A DNA stretch of 64,000 nt from Corythoichthys intestinalis (taxonomy: Eukaryota; Chordata; Actinopteri; Syngnathiformes; Syngnathidae). The position numbers and the translations under genes were made by a program. Every line of letters begins with the position of its first letter. Position 1 is the first letter of the stretch. Below are positions 48,801-59,300 of this stretch, piece by piece. Where the stretch lies: the NCBI RefSeq assembly GCF_030265065.1, contig NC_080412.1, forward strand, positions 19,086,501 to 19,150,500. The letters are read 5' to 3'. The notes under the pieces were generated by a model that saw only the letters and a program-made list of their open reading frames with translations, ran no database searches and was not told the DNA's origin.

Positions 48801-51362
48801 CTTGCGCCCAAGGGCGGTACCAAGAGGTCGGTGTTAAAGTTTTACTCTCGCAGTGTTCAGCAAAAATAAGCATAATTTTTTTTCTCCAAAAGGTCTATCG
48901 AAGCAGAAGTAACCTTCCCTGTTTACAAGAACGAAGACAAAGATCTCAACTACCACACCGTGGACGGTCTCGCGTTCCTCACTGATGATATCGTGGGTAA
49001 GCGACTAAGCGGACTTGCTTGTCTTGACTTGCTAGTCAAGCTTATCAGTAGCTACTCTTATCAATATGACTGCATGGGACAGATCAGCAGTGGACAAATG
49101 TTTGCGCTTAAGGAGCACATTTGATTTCTAAAACAGTGAACCCTACATTTAGTTTTTTTTTTTTTTTCAAGCAACTCTCTTCAAGTGATTTATGGAGTTC
49201 TGTTCGGACAAAAACCTTTTTTTTGGGGGGGGGGGTGTACCTCAGAATGAATAAACTAACCAATTATTAAAATGAATGCATCATGAAGAAATACTTATAA
49301 ATGAGAAAAAAACTAAGTGAAAATACGGCCAAATTAATCCAACTAAAATGAAACATTTTATTACAATGCGTAATATGTCAGATAAACCCTTTATATGGCC
49401 CTCATTGATGACGCTGGACATCCAATTCATTTTGACTTGAAGGGTTGGATGAATTGGACGTCTAATTAGCGCTGTCAGTGGCATATACAGTGGGGAGAAC
49501 AAGTATTTGATACACTGCCAATGGGTTTTCCTATTGACTGTGTATCAAATACTTGTTCTCCCCACTGTAAATATGAGTATTCACAGTCAGTTAACCTAGT
49601 TTAAATGAATTGGGCATCTATGCATCTATCAATGGCAATGAATGAGTTAATATTAAATATTTTTATTTTTACAATTTTTCAACTTGGTTTTTACATTTTT
49701 ATAATTAAAAAAAAATAAATATTGTTATTTATTTAAATTTCTTTTACTGTTTAAAAATGAGCTTAAATAAAAAAGACCACTACAATTATTGTCTTTATCG
49801 ATTCAAAATGCTTTTTTTTTTTTTTTTTTTTTTTTCCCCTATTTAAAGCAAAAAAGGGATTAAAAAAAGAGAATATTAATACTAGAGGTGGGAATCTTGG
49901 GGCACCTAACGATTCGATTACAATTCAGTGGCTACGATTCGATTGTAAATCGATTATTGATGCACGATCCCGCTATTAGCTGCTTTTAATGTTTTGTACA
50001 TTAGTTAGACAAATTGTACAAAAATCCTCTCAGGCTTAAATAAATTACTATTTCAGTATCAAGTTAACATTTCAAAACAGTAAATAAAATACTCAAGTCC
50101 CCATTCTGTTTCAGCAGCTTTGAACTACATTCAATTAGTTTAATGTTGAGAATCAACTGTTAAAGTTGTTAAAATTACTCCCGTTATTCCATAATTTCCC
50201 TTCTGTCTAGTTTCGACATGTGAAAGTTTTAAAACTGTTTCATCATTTAAAGATAGATTGAAGTCTAGATTTTGCCAATTTAGGAGGATTTTAGATAAAA
50301 AGTTACTTTGTTTGGCATATTTCAATAATCGGAATTTGGATGTTTGTGAATCGTTCTCAAATCTTCCACGGCCGAATTGCGAATAATCTAAGAATTGGAA
50401 ATTTCGCACACTTCTAATTAATACTATTTTATTTATTATTTAGCAAGGTCCACATACACTATGTAGACGCCAGGTGTTGATGATTTTTTTTTTTTTTAAA
50501 TGACCAAATATAGTCAATTGTCCCATATAAGTTTAAAGAAAGGAGCAGGCATTATTTTGACCACCAATTATGGATAATGCCAATGAGCTAATATTGTCGT
50601 TGTTGTGGTGGTCAGCCTCCAAGAACTTTTCGTACAGCTGCATCTATCTGTGGAGCTGGAGTCAAACGCGATCGCAACGGCGTGACAAGAACGGGCATGT
50701 GCGCGCAGCCGTACTGGCCGAGCTGCGCTGGGCAAACACGGAGATTCCTTACTTGGCGCTCAGCACCTGTCCCGGTAAGCCCACCACCCATCTTCCTATT
50801 TACCACTAGACCCAAATGTGGGGGGCATATCTGTGAGTTTTTTCCTGTTTGAGAACACTTGTATGCTGCAACCTCAACTAGGTGTGTTATTCATTACCCC
50901 CTAGGTTGGATTACATGTTTACGTATTACCATTCAGAGGCAGTAATAATGTAAAGCAACTAACTTGAGAACTTATAAATGAGTTGTAATGAATAATATAT
51001 TGCAGCAGAACAACTTGTTTGTCTGCCTCTAGGCCGATCTTACATCGTGTGTGGTGACAACGAAGGCAAATTGTGGACGTATCACATCACTAAACTCCAG
51101 ACGGACAATTTCCAGACCGGAAAGCCCATTGAGCCCACGGAGGTGAACAGGGGAAGCGAGAGAAACGTTCTCAGAGGTTTCGCACAATCGCTAATGCGTC
51201 GCTCGTTCCGCTTAGGTGCTCCAGTGGCCTGCCCCTGTCCGGCAGGGCCTTGGCCCGCTGGAAGGTCCATCCATCAACAGTGTGGCCATAGACCCCGAAT
51301 TCCAGTACCTGGTGGCCCTCAGCGACAAGAACATGGTGATGGTGTGGAAGAGGACGCCCTGA
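39008..51362 (+). CDS. lrwd1: Leucine-rich repeat and WD repeat protein 1 (ORCA), complete
   Basis: Coding exons: 39008-39090, 39156-39390, 40764-40883, 40956-41102, 41359-41418, (duplicate 43393-43458), 43932-44195, 47197-47311, 47389-47483, 47612-47822, 48473-48545, 48683-48826, 48893-48996, 50616-50774, 51033-51142, 51216-51362. All phases agree, giving about 688 residues without the duplicate exon and 710 with it (human 647). The N-terminus has leucine-rich repeats (LQSLERCDLSGNRLQEFP, LRFLDLSDNQMEDVT). A basic linker follows (exon 43932-44195, KRKETP, PRKKSRSD). Then comes a WD-repeat C-terminus (ATCGGDSLCLIDCETG, GSYDNKIVLWDIGG, CGDNEGKLWTYHI, ending MVMVWKRTP). Known role: binds the origin recognition complex and repressive histone marks, and supports replication initiation and heterochromatin. 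The acceptor before 47197 is uncertain by 3 bases or more. It is divergent from alkbh4, as in mammals. Confidence 0.93.
39427..40660. mobile_element. hAT-like nonautonomous element in lrwd1 intron 3
   Basis: Left end TAAGGATGCAAAC and right end TTGCATCCCTA are inverted. Flanks ATGCTTAC (39419-39426) and ATGCTGAC (40661-40668) are an 8-bp duplication with one mismatch. It begins only 36 bases after the donor of exon 39156-39390. Right subterminal sequence has ATCGAATCG words. No transposase was seen. Confidence 0.7.
41227..41540. repeat. Original copy of an intragenic duplication around an lrwd1 exon
   Basis: This block, including exon 41359-41418 and both intron flanks, is repeated at 43262-43580. 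Shared left-flank words are ATTATGTCTGCTAA and GTGTTTTCCATTGTGTCTG. Shared right-flank words are GTAAGGCAAAGAACACTCAT and CCAAGATCAAAA. Confidence 0.85.
41853..42786. mobile_element. hAT-like nonautonomous element in a TA repeat
   Basis: Left end TAGAGGTGTGCAAAAT and right end with AATCGTTAGGTGCCCAAAG match, inverted, the ends of the smaller copy at 49883-50416. It sits between (TA)n tracts (41829-41852 and 42787-42857), so its target duplication cannot be read. The interior has an A-run at about 42669-42690. It is intronic in lrwd1, between the two copies of the duplicated exon. Confidence 0.6.
42787..42857. repeat. (TA)n microsatellite
   Basis: About 70 bases of uninterrupted TA repeats follow the right end of the 41853-42786 element. 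Translated frames across it are meaningless. Confidence 0.9.
42890..43260 (-). mobile_element. Fragment of a CR1/L2-type LINE (reverse transcriptase, C-terminal part)
   Basis: On the minus strand the frame reads FSFTINNCTLPFSTHSRNLG, then IIFDN.RRFDQHINHITR and AFFHVKNI. This is the conserved LGVIFD...HI..... R.AFF.L.NI block found after the catalytic core in CR1/L2/Jockey-like non-LTR reverse transcriptases. The 5' part of the element is absent, as is usual for LINE copies. It is inserted between the two copies of the duplicated lrwd1 exon. Confidence 0.65.
43393..43458 (+). CDS. lrwd1: Duplicated lrwd1 exon (alternative or additional exon)
   Basis: The exon encodes IDTMARE YLRLLTAPKEVSPNK (22 codons). 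The upstream original, 41359-41418, encodes VEIMAREYLRSLTEEDSSNE (20 codons). It keeps an AG acceptor preceded by TCTGTT and a GTAAAT donor, has no stop and is a multiple of three long. It can therefore be added to or swapped for the original without changing the frame. It also differs by a 6-base in-frame insertion (AAGGAG-like). Its donor is weaker than the GTAAGT of the original. Whether it is used is unknown. Confidence 0.6.
45324..46952 (-). mobile_element. Near-complete Tc1-like transposon
   Basis: The ends are inverted, CAGTGCCTTGCAAAAGTATT, with TA on both sides (45322-45323, 46953-46954). Inverted repeats of roughly 210 bases reach from each end (GGGGGCCGAATA, AACAAGTGGGACACAATCG). 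The single minus-strand gene (45587-46561) fills the centre. The right side still matches the left closely, so the copy looks recent. Confidence 0.9.
45587..46561 (-). CDS. Tc1-family transposase, almost full length
   Basis: An open frame of 324 residues starts MKTKEHTRQVRDTVVEKFKA. Residues 1-120 hold the paired helix-turn-helix DNA-binding region (NISQALNISRSTVQAII; RTTISRTLHKSGLYGRV). The catalytic triad of the DD34E family is present: Asp in [11 protein letters not shown], Asp in [12 protein letters not shown] and Glu in NPIENLWKEL. The frame ends after LIETYPK with a TGA where relatives continue about 17 residues to GGATKY. The missing tail is still readable just beyond the stop, and a C-to-T change at a CpG would explain it. 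The rest of the frame is undamaged. Whether the short form is active cannot be told from sequence. Confidence 0.85.
   Translation of the reverse strand: MKTKEHTRQVRDTVVEKFKAGFGYKNISQALNISRSTVQAIILKWKEHQTTANLPRPGCPSKLSSQTRRKLIRDAAKRPMITLDELQRSTAEVGESVHRTTISRTLHKSGLYGRVARRKPFLKDIHKKSRLKFATSHLGDTPNMWKKVLWSDETKIELFGHNAKQYVWRKSNTAHHPEHTIPTVKHGGGSIMVWACFSSAGTGKMVKIDGKMDAAKYRNILGENLLVSAQDLRLGRRFIFQQDNDPKHKAKSTMEWFKDKRIQVLEWPSQSPDLNPIENLWKELKTAVHKHSPSNLTELELFCKEEWARMSVSRCAKLIETYPK
48100..48270. repeat. Degenerate array of AATCAACAGGAAGTGAC-like units
   Basis: Units such as AAATCAACAGGAAGGGACC, AAATCAACAGAGAGGTACC and AAATCAACAAAAAGTGAC recur every 20-45 bases. Spacing is irregular. Similar arrays occur at about 52420-52480, 55440-55640 and 58440-58620. 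It is intronic in lrwd1. Confidence 0.7.
49395..49640. repeat. Palindromic-repeat copies with an embedded Tc1 miniature
   Basis: Words CATCCAATTCATTTTGACTTG and GAATTGGACGTCTAATTAGC face each other, and a further fragment follows at about 49590-49640. The 80-bp miniature (49488-49567) sits between them. It is intronic in lrwd1. Confidence 0.6.
49488..49567. mobile_element. 80-bp hairpin miniature of a Tc1 family
   Basis: Arms of about 33 bases (CAGTGGGGAGAACAAGTATT... and its complement) flank only a dozen bases of loop. TA lies on each side (49486-49487, 49568-49569). The end sequence is that of the Tc1 family at 61424-63890. Essentially nothing but the two ends is left. Confidence 0.85.
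49883..50416. mobile_element. hAT-like miniature element in an lrwd1 intron
   Basis: Ends TAGAGGTGGGAATC and GCACACTTCTA are inverted. The flanks are a perfect 8-bp duplication, ATTAATAC (49875-49882 and 50417-50424). The family is the same as 41853-42786 but 400 bases shorter and in the opposite orientation. It lies 199 bases before exon 50616-50774. Confidence 0.8.
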
Positions 51363-52173
51363 ACAATTGAATACCACCTATTAATACTACTTGAAATGTT
51401 TTGTGAGATTCGACACTCGTATGAGAATCCAATGTTCTTTGGATTAATTTCCAAATCTTAAAAGAGATCAGTGGTTATCTAATGTGTAATGTAAGCCACT
51501 ACTACAGTATGCAAACATGCGTAACACCTCAGCAATTAACTTACTGGCTGCCATTGACAGCAATAGATGTCCAATCAATTTGAAATCCCAGTTCAGATGG
51601 AAGGGACATCTACAAGTAACAAATGTTTTTTTACTCATAATTTTAGTACAAGACCCTTTACACTGTATTTTAATCTTTCACATTGTGCATTTTTACTCAA
51701 GGATTTGTCACTGTGATGTACAGTACACCGTTGTAGTGAGTTAGTCACTATTTTTACAGTCACTGAAGGGCATTCCACCAAGACAATGAAATGTTTAAAA
51801 ATGGGCAACATTTCTTGTTTGCTTCAATTGTCATTTTTTATCAAAATGGTCTAAGATTTTCATGTGCATTATTGAATGATTTTTTTCCCAAACATTTTGC
51901 AATGATTTTTTTTTGTAGCTATAGCAAAGAGCTAAATATGGAAAATGCATCCGCAATAGTTAACATTTCTGTTGAATGAATACAAGTTTCATTCTTATTT
52001 GTATTTTTTGTGTATGTGTGTGTGCAGATGGCAAACAAATAACACAATTTTTGCCAACATAACAAGAAGAAGCAGTGCAGTAGTGTTGTACATTTGACTC
52101 TCAAGTACTTCGAGTGCCTTGCTAAATTTATGAAAAAATATGTTAATATTGTGTATTTCATTATCCTGTAGCC

Positions 52174-52809
52174 GAGGGGTGTGACAAAATATCGAAACGA
52201 AACTAACAAGTTGCTACCAAAATCTTCTACCATAACAGTGTGTCTGTTAACTCTAAGGCTGCATTGACGGTGCGGACGCCCAATCCGTTTAGACTGGGAA
52301 CGTTCATTCTGTCCGATTTTCAGGGCATTTCCAGGTCAGTTCCTGTTTGAGTTTGAGTCACTGCCTATTTATTTGGGTGATTCCCAGGTCACCTTCTGTT
52401 CTATAACTCAAACAGTAAGTGACCCATAAAATACTCCAAAATCAACAGGAAGTAACTGAAAATCAACAGGTTGATGACCTTAAATGGCCCAAAATTACTT
52501 CATTGTCTAGCATTGACTGCCACTGACGGCCATAGACGTTCAATCCATTTGAAGTGGGAGGGATGGCAGCGAATGTTCATTCGCTGCCATCCCTCCCACT
52601 TCAAATGGATTGGACATCTACTAGTGATAAACAATTCACAGCAGAAGCATGTGTATCTGTTTTTTAGTTGTTTGTAGGATATCTAAGAATGATTTCCTGA
52701 CCAATGTATCGATAATCGCTGTATCACCATATCGTCAGATCATCGTTATCGTGAGCTTTGTATCGCAAATCGTATCGTATCGTGAGTTACCAAGAGGTTC
52801 CCACTCCTA
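52174..52809. mobile_element. hAT-like nonautonomous element (GAGGGGTGTGAC family)
   Basis: Left end GAGGGGTGTGACAAAATATCG and right end AGGTTCCCACTCCTA. The flanks are a perfect 8-bp duplication, CTGTAGCC (52166-52173, 52810-52817). It carries an AATCAACAGGAAG array, a perfect palindrome (52541-52612) and ATCGTATCGTATCG words before the right end. The second copy is at 54904-55853. Confidence 0.75.
52541..52612. repeat. Best-preserved copy of the abundant palindromic repeat
   Basis: Two perfectly complementary 34-base arms (52541-52574 and 52579-52612) are separated by GTTC. The arm contains CCATTTGAAGTGGGAGGG and GGCAGCGAAT. Outside the arms, GACGGCCATAGACGT and GGACATCTACTAG extend the imperfect inverted similarity. 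Confidence 0.9.
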
Positions 52810-53084
52810 CTGTAGCCTAACAATTATTTACAATCGCTCGAGAGAAAAATCCACTTTATTGTTTGCAGTAGTGTATTTTGTGTTCCACAACACACAGAAC
52901 CAAATCACAAGTGAAAATGTGGCAGTGGGGGTCCAGAAGACCAGGCAAACAGTTCTGCGCCCCTTTTTGGCAGTGCACTCTTGTCTGTAGAGATTAGAAT
53001 ATCTGATGTTTTATTGCTTAGTGAAATGCTTAAATGTTGTTTACCAGTGGCTCGTCTTCACTTTTGTTTGCGTGTGGACTTAAG

Positions 53085-53160
53085 CTCCGCCCCCAATGTC
53101 CTGATTGGGCCTCTGATTGGCTCCACTGTCTCCTAGTGAATCCTTCTCTCCGCCCCCTCT
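53085..53160 (+). promoter_or_regulatory. bckdk proximal promoter motifs
   Basis: Two GC boxes (CTCCGCCCCC at 53085-53094 and CCGCCCCCT near 53150) flank two inverted CCAAT boxes (ATTGG at 53104-53108 and 53116-53120). They lie 160-235 bases upstream of the bckdk start codon in a GC-rich island running to about 53560. This fits NF-Y/Sp1-driven, TATA-less transcription. It is inferred from motifs only. Confidence 0.6.
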
Positions 53161-53319
53161 CAACCACACTAGCGGCCAGTACTTGCCCTTGCTTCCACAA
53201 GTACCCTCTCGGTACCGTAACAAAGCGGACGTGCCCTTGTGCACGGCGGCCGACGCGACCCTCTAATGGCCATACAGCAGGCCGCGTAGAACTCTCCCAC
53301 CCCCTCTCTCGCCGCGGAG

Positions 53320-56300
53320 ATGCTGAGCGGCGCCACCAGTCAGGCCAGGCCGAGGCTGAGCCGCCTCTTCCTCGCGCCGGCTACCACAACGGCACCACTA
53401 CTACCAGCACCACTAGTACCGACGTTGATGTGGAACGCGGGCGGCCGCCGACTGAGGTCCACGTCGTCCCTGCAGGGCTTCTCCGAATTGGCTCGAGAGC
53501 GCTCCAAGACCGTGACGTCGTTTTATAACCAGTCTGCCATTGACGTTTCCGCGGAGAAGGTGAGGATGAAACGTTTAGTACGACAGCGATGCTAATGGCT
53601 AGCTGGAAGTCAGACGCGTTCACTGACGGTCATTTATTTAAACCTTTCCGCCTCGCGGCCCGAAGCTTTAATATATACATGGAGTAAAATCAAGTTTAAT
53701 ATTCATACATGTTCATAATCTTCCACTAATTTTCCGGCCCAATAATAACCTCTTTCGGTTAGTAATCGCATTGATAATAATTACGAAAGTAAGGCGGCAG
53801 GTGGTAACGTTTACACAACACGCCAAGTTTGCCACTTTTCAGAAACCGTATTTTGATCATTTAATCGACTCTTTGATCATTTAACGTGTTTTATGGACTA
53901 TTTTGTCCTATTCAAAGCGTTTCGTCGAATGATTTGGACACTTGCAGGATGAAGTGCACGGGTGTCATTCGGTGTGACCAAATTTTGCTCGAGGGCCCTG
54001 AAGGCAGCAGGATTTTTTTGGGCTGTTCCTTCCCACGAGCAGTTCTTCTTTGCCATCTTTTGTCCCACTTAATACAATATTGCCAAATCGCTTAGTAGGA
54101 TTGTATTTCACCTTGGAACTGCCAAGTTACAAGTTAAGACTAAGAGTAAATGAAAAAAGATTTGGAAATGACACAGCAACACTATTTTGTCAAGATGACT
54201 ATTTGAAATCGCTGAAATCACGTCAACATAGTTGGAATCACCATTTTTGTGTAAATTATATTAACAATCTATTTCCTTCATGCTTTGCATCATGCCCAAA
54301 CTGGCAGAGTAGCAAATGAGGCCTAGTCCTAAAGTCCTAAATAAAAATAAACAACACAATAAGATTTAAAGCCCTCACATTAAATTTTCCTAATCCACAA
54401 AATTAAAATTTGAAATTCTAGCTGGTCCCAGATCTTACATTTTCTAACAAGTTCCAGGAATTGTTTAGTATCTGCGCCCAGTTCCAAAGCAGCCGGAGGA
54501 CACACGTGAGTCCAGAAAAAGAAAATATTTGGAGAAAAAAAGGGGAGTTGCCAAAAGTTCCACATGTGCATAAATCAGCAGCTGCCTCCTTGTATACAGC
54601 ACTCATGTTTTTCTTCTCTGTAGTGTCTTCAGAAAGAAGCACAATAGATAAGATTTGTTCTAATCTTATAATTAATTCCATGGGTAGCCCTGAAAGCCAT
54701 GGCACACCCTTTAAACTCACTACACTCATTACACAAAGAAGACACAATGTAAATTTATGGTAGGAGAGGCCACACTTATCAAACGACCAATTCAAAAAGA
54801 TCTACTGACACATCTCACTGTCATTACCTTAATATGGTAATTCATAATTTTAAACATTTTTTTTTAAATTTTTAGATCCAACCCATCATGATATGATGTT
54901 GATTAGGGGTGTGACAAAATATCGAAATTGTGATATATCGTGATACTTTTCATCCCAAAAGGTTCTCGAAATGCTAGTGCCAAGAATCGAGATATGGTTT
55001 AAAAATGTCAAAGTGTCAATGCATTAATAAATGAAAAAACAGGGAACAGTTGCTACCAAAATCTTCCTCGGTAGTAATGTCTCAGTTAACTCTATCAATT
55101 AAGGCAAGGCAAATTTATTTATATCAACACTAGGCAATTCAAAGTGCTTTACATCACATGAAGATCTTAAAAATCACAAAATCAATAGAATGTGAAAACA
55201 AATACAATCGAAACAGGAAATAAAATTATACATAAAAATCGCATTTAATCACTAATAGAATAAAAAATAAAAAATACTACTACTACTACGAATAATAATA
55301 ATTGAAATCAGCAATGCAGATAAATCACAAGAGGAATAAGAAGCAAATAGCTTGATAGCTTGATTAAGACTGGGAAGGGCGAATTAACCTTCGTTCATTT
55401 GAAACTAGAGCATTAACAGTCACTCAGATTTTCGGGGCATTTACAGGTCACTTTCTGTTCATTTTAGGACATTTACAGGTCCCTTCCTGTTGGGTTTGAG
55501 TCACTGAGTATTTATTTGGGAGATTCCCAAGTCACTTCCTGTTCTGTAACCCAAAATCAACAGGAAGTGGCGCAAAAATGCTCTATAATCAACAGGAAGT
55601 GGCGCAAAAATGCTCCGAAATCAACAGGAAGTGACCGAAAATGGACTGGACGTCTACTCGTGATGAATTTACAGCAGAAGATGAAATTAGCTTGTTTTTC
55701 AGTTTATTAGTTATTTTCTTGAATATCCTAGAATGATTTCCTAACCAATGTATTGATAATCGTTGTATCGCCATATTGTGAGATCATCGTTATCTTAAGC
55801 TTTGAATCGCAAATTGGATCATATCATGGGGTACCAAGAGATTCCCACCCCTAATGTTGATTGATGTCTTTTAGGCTTCAGTGCGACTCACCTTAGCAAC
55901 TTTGCTGTACGCAGGCAAGTCACCGGACGGACATCACATTCTGGTAAGTAAGTTGGTCAACACCCACAGTTCGAGCGGTTCCATTTAAGCATTTGTTCCA
56001 ATGTCCCAGAGCAGCGCCAAGTACCTGCATAAGGAGCTCCCTGTGCGGATCGCTCACCGCATCAAAGGCTTTCGGAGCCTGCCCTTCATCATTGGATGCA
56101 ACCCAACCATCCTCCAAGTGGTAAGTCCACACATACACACCTAACACTGTATTAAGTCCCATGCTGCCTTTGTATATCGATCATCATCAATGGCAGAGAA
56201 TGGGTTAAGATGTTTAAGTGGGTCACAGCGAGGCTGAACTTTGACTCACTTAGCAGTTCCACGAAAGGCAACGTTGCTGGCTCGGGTTGCTGGGCAACTC

Positions 56301-59300
56301 CCACATGTGTATGTTAGCCAGCAACCACACTTCACTGTTACCGCTTGTTCTTTTTTTAACTTCATTTATCATTTTTATTTTCATTGCTTGACCGCTGTGA
56401 TACAGTTAGTGAGTTGTGGAATTTGTTGAGGACAAAGAGGCTTGTTGTGGGGTTTATGTAGTATTACTTGTATTTACCTCCCATTTTACTTCACAACTAC
56501 TGCGAAGCCAAAACTAGTCATACTAAAATAGGGTGAGTGTTCTTACCAAGTATTTTTCTTGGAACGCAGTGTTCTTTTGTCATCATGCATAATACTCCTT
56601 GTTATCGCCGCAAAATTCAATTTTTGTTTAAACGATATGCAGTACCTTGTTCTAAAAGGAAGCTAAATTGTCCAAATGTGCTTTTAAAAGGCTTTTTCCG
56701 CATCGTTTTCCCAAACAGCTTCACGATGCGAAGTTTGCGGAATTGCAACGCACAGTTGCACCATCTGCAGAATAATCACGCTGTAGTTCTTTGGTGGTGG
56801 TCTAGGGGCTCTCATTGACCATTCCCACCATCCTTCGCATCTCGGATATTTTTCATGGCATGCCTCTTCTGGCCTGAATAAGAATTGTGTTTGTGATCTT
56901 CCATTTCTCATTTTTTTCCTCACAGTGGAAACTAACAGCCCAATTGTCATGTAATGTTGAACAGTCTTTTTATTCAGGTCATGTGAGAGGTGTTTTAAGG
57001 TCCCTCATTTTGTCACTCGTTGCTGGAGATTCAAAGAGAAGCAACATTTAATTGGTCACCTTAAATACATTTGAAACTTCCTATCCAATTCACCAGTGCT
57101 ATTAAGTTAAATGTAGTCAAATCAACAAGGGTGCCCAAATGTTTGCAACTGTAATTTTTTAATGCATATTTCACATCTTGCATTAGTTAGATAAACTTGG
57201 TTTCACTTCTCTAATGTTACTCATCCCATCAGTTTTTTTATATAAAAAAATGAAGTTGCTGAACCAAACACCCAATGATTTATAAATGAAAATAATGGAA
57301 TTTGTCAGGGGTGCCCTAATATATTTTTTTTCCACGGCAATAGTATGTTTTTTTTTTTTTCCTAAAAATAAACTAAATAATAAAATTAAAAGGTTTGTGT
57401 TCTGTTTAGTTCATCCAACAAAGAAACTCAATTCCGAAACTTTTGTTTATTAAACATGCAATCCGTAGATGTTGTCTGCTTTGATTAATTATATGTGGCT
57501 ACAATGCATTTGTCAAGTATTATTCTCTTTCTATCCATGTGGGACGCCATCAGGGAAGAAACACTTTTTTTCCCTCTCATAATCCTCGTGCGGCCTCCCG
57601 TTTTTTTTTCTCCGTTGAACTTTCCCCTACATTCTTTCTTCTCTTGTACAAAACACTCACCATCTTTGTCCAATCAACACGTGACCCATTTAATTATCTA
57701 TGATTTTTTTTTTTGTAGTCAAAAAGAAGAGATTGGTTTTTAGTAACATGTGAGTGACAAACTGTGTTGAAAATGTGGCTGACCGTGCACAATGATCAAG
57801 CCTCCCCCTCCTCTTCCAGCACGAACTCTACATCAGAGCATACCACATGCTCAGCGACTTTCCTACTGTGAGTACCACACACACTCACTCGCTTGTATAC
57901 ATGACAGTAAATACACACGGTCAGATCGAGTTCAAGTTCCTTGTTGGTTACTGAAAAAGATATGAGGCTTACTTAGTGCCTTTTCAAAACAAACCATATT
58001 TACAAGCCACAATCATATTATTAGATGATGTCAGCCGTGACAAATGAAATAGTCAACAAATTTTCAAAACAACAGTGCAGGAGATGTGACGTGGTCTTGT
58101 TGTTGTGAAATACGATAACAAACTAAAATGGTTTCGCCATCCAAATGCTGTTTGTAAGGAAAAGTGACAGTTAAAAAAAAAAAAAAAACTGGGAGGGTGG
58201 CAAGGCAACGAATATTCAGTAATTCACACATCAAAAACTTTATTTTATATATATATATATATATATCTTGTATAAAAATTAAGGCAAGTTAATCATTTTT
58301 TTGGCAAAAATGTACAGTTCCGCCAAAATTTGATTTAAAAACTTCCTCTTACAATTTCAATGCCTCCATTCATTTTGAAAGGCACATACAACACCCAAAA
58401 AAGTCATTCTTTTTAACAAAAACAATATTGCCTCATGTATGTTGCCCCAAAATCAACATGAAATGCCCCAGAATCAGCAGAGAGTAACCGAACATCAACA
58501 GGAGGTGGCCCGGGAATGGCCCAAAATCAGCAGCACACATCGAGTAAATGCCCCATGATGAGGCTCAGAATCAACAGAAAGTGATCTGTAGTTGCCCCAA
58601 AATATACAGGAAACGAAGCCACGGCAGATTACAGACTAATTAGTTGAATAATTTGTTAAAGATTTTGTTTGATGAAATAAATTAGAGTGAATATAAACAT
58701 TGCCATTGACATCGCTGGATGACCAGTTCATTTAACCCTTTGGATGCTCATGTTTCAGTGCCATTGACAGTAAAAATGGATTGTCAGTCTACCGCTGTAA
58801 TGGCAGCCAATAAGTTTATTGACTGCCATATACGTGAATAGGGCTCCAAATCAGTTTAAACTGGGAGGGTTGACAGCCAAACGGCTTGGATGTCTATTAC
58901 TGTGATCCCTTGTTTTTCACGGTTAATGGGGACCAGAACCCGCCGCGATAAGTGAAAAACCGCATAGTGCATTGTATCACAAAAGTGAGTACACCCCTTG
59001 CATTTCTGCAGATATTTAAGTATATCTTTTCATGGGACAAGACTGACAAAATGACACTTTGACACAACAAAAAGTAGTCTGTGTGCAGCTTATATGATAG
59101 AGTACATTTATTTTCCCCTCAAAATGACTCAAAATAAAGCCATTGATATCTAAACCCCTGGCAACGAAATGGAGTACACCCCTTAGTGAAAGTTGTCGAT
59201 ATTAACATACAACATGTCAACTGTCAATATTTTGTGTGGCCACCACTATAATCCAGAACTGCCTTTACTCTCCTGGGCATGGAGTTGATCAGAGCTTCAC

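Larger units (their letters stand above)
51363..53080. other. Intergenic stretch lrwd1 to bckdk
   Basis: Holds the lrwd1 3' untranslated region (no strong polyadenylation signal seen close to the stop), palindromic-repeat fragments at about 51540-51610, and the element 52174-52809. No gene was recognised. Confidence 0.5.

Noticed and set aside
53034-53528. 164-residue plus-strand frame in the GC-rich island
   Set aside because: It is a shadow of bckdk exon 1 and its promoter in another frame and has no family resemblance.
55440-55640. A CRISPR-like repeat array
   Set aside because: Units are degenerate and irregularly spaced, there are no cas genes, and this is vertebrate nuclear DNA.
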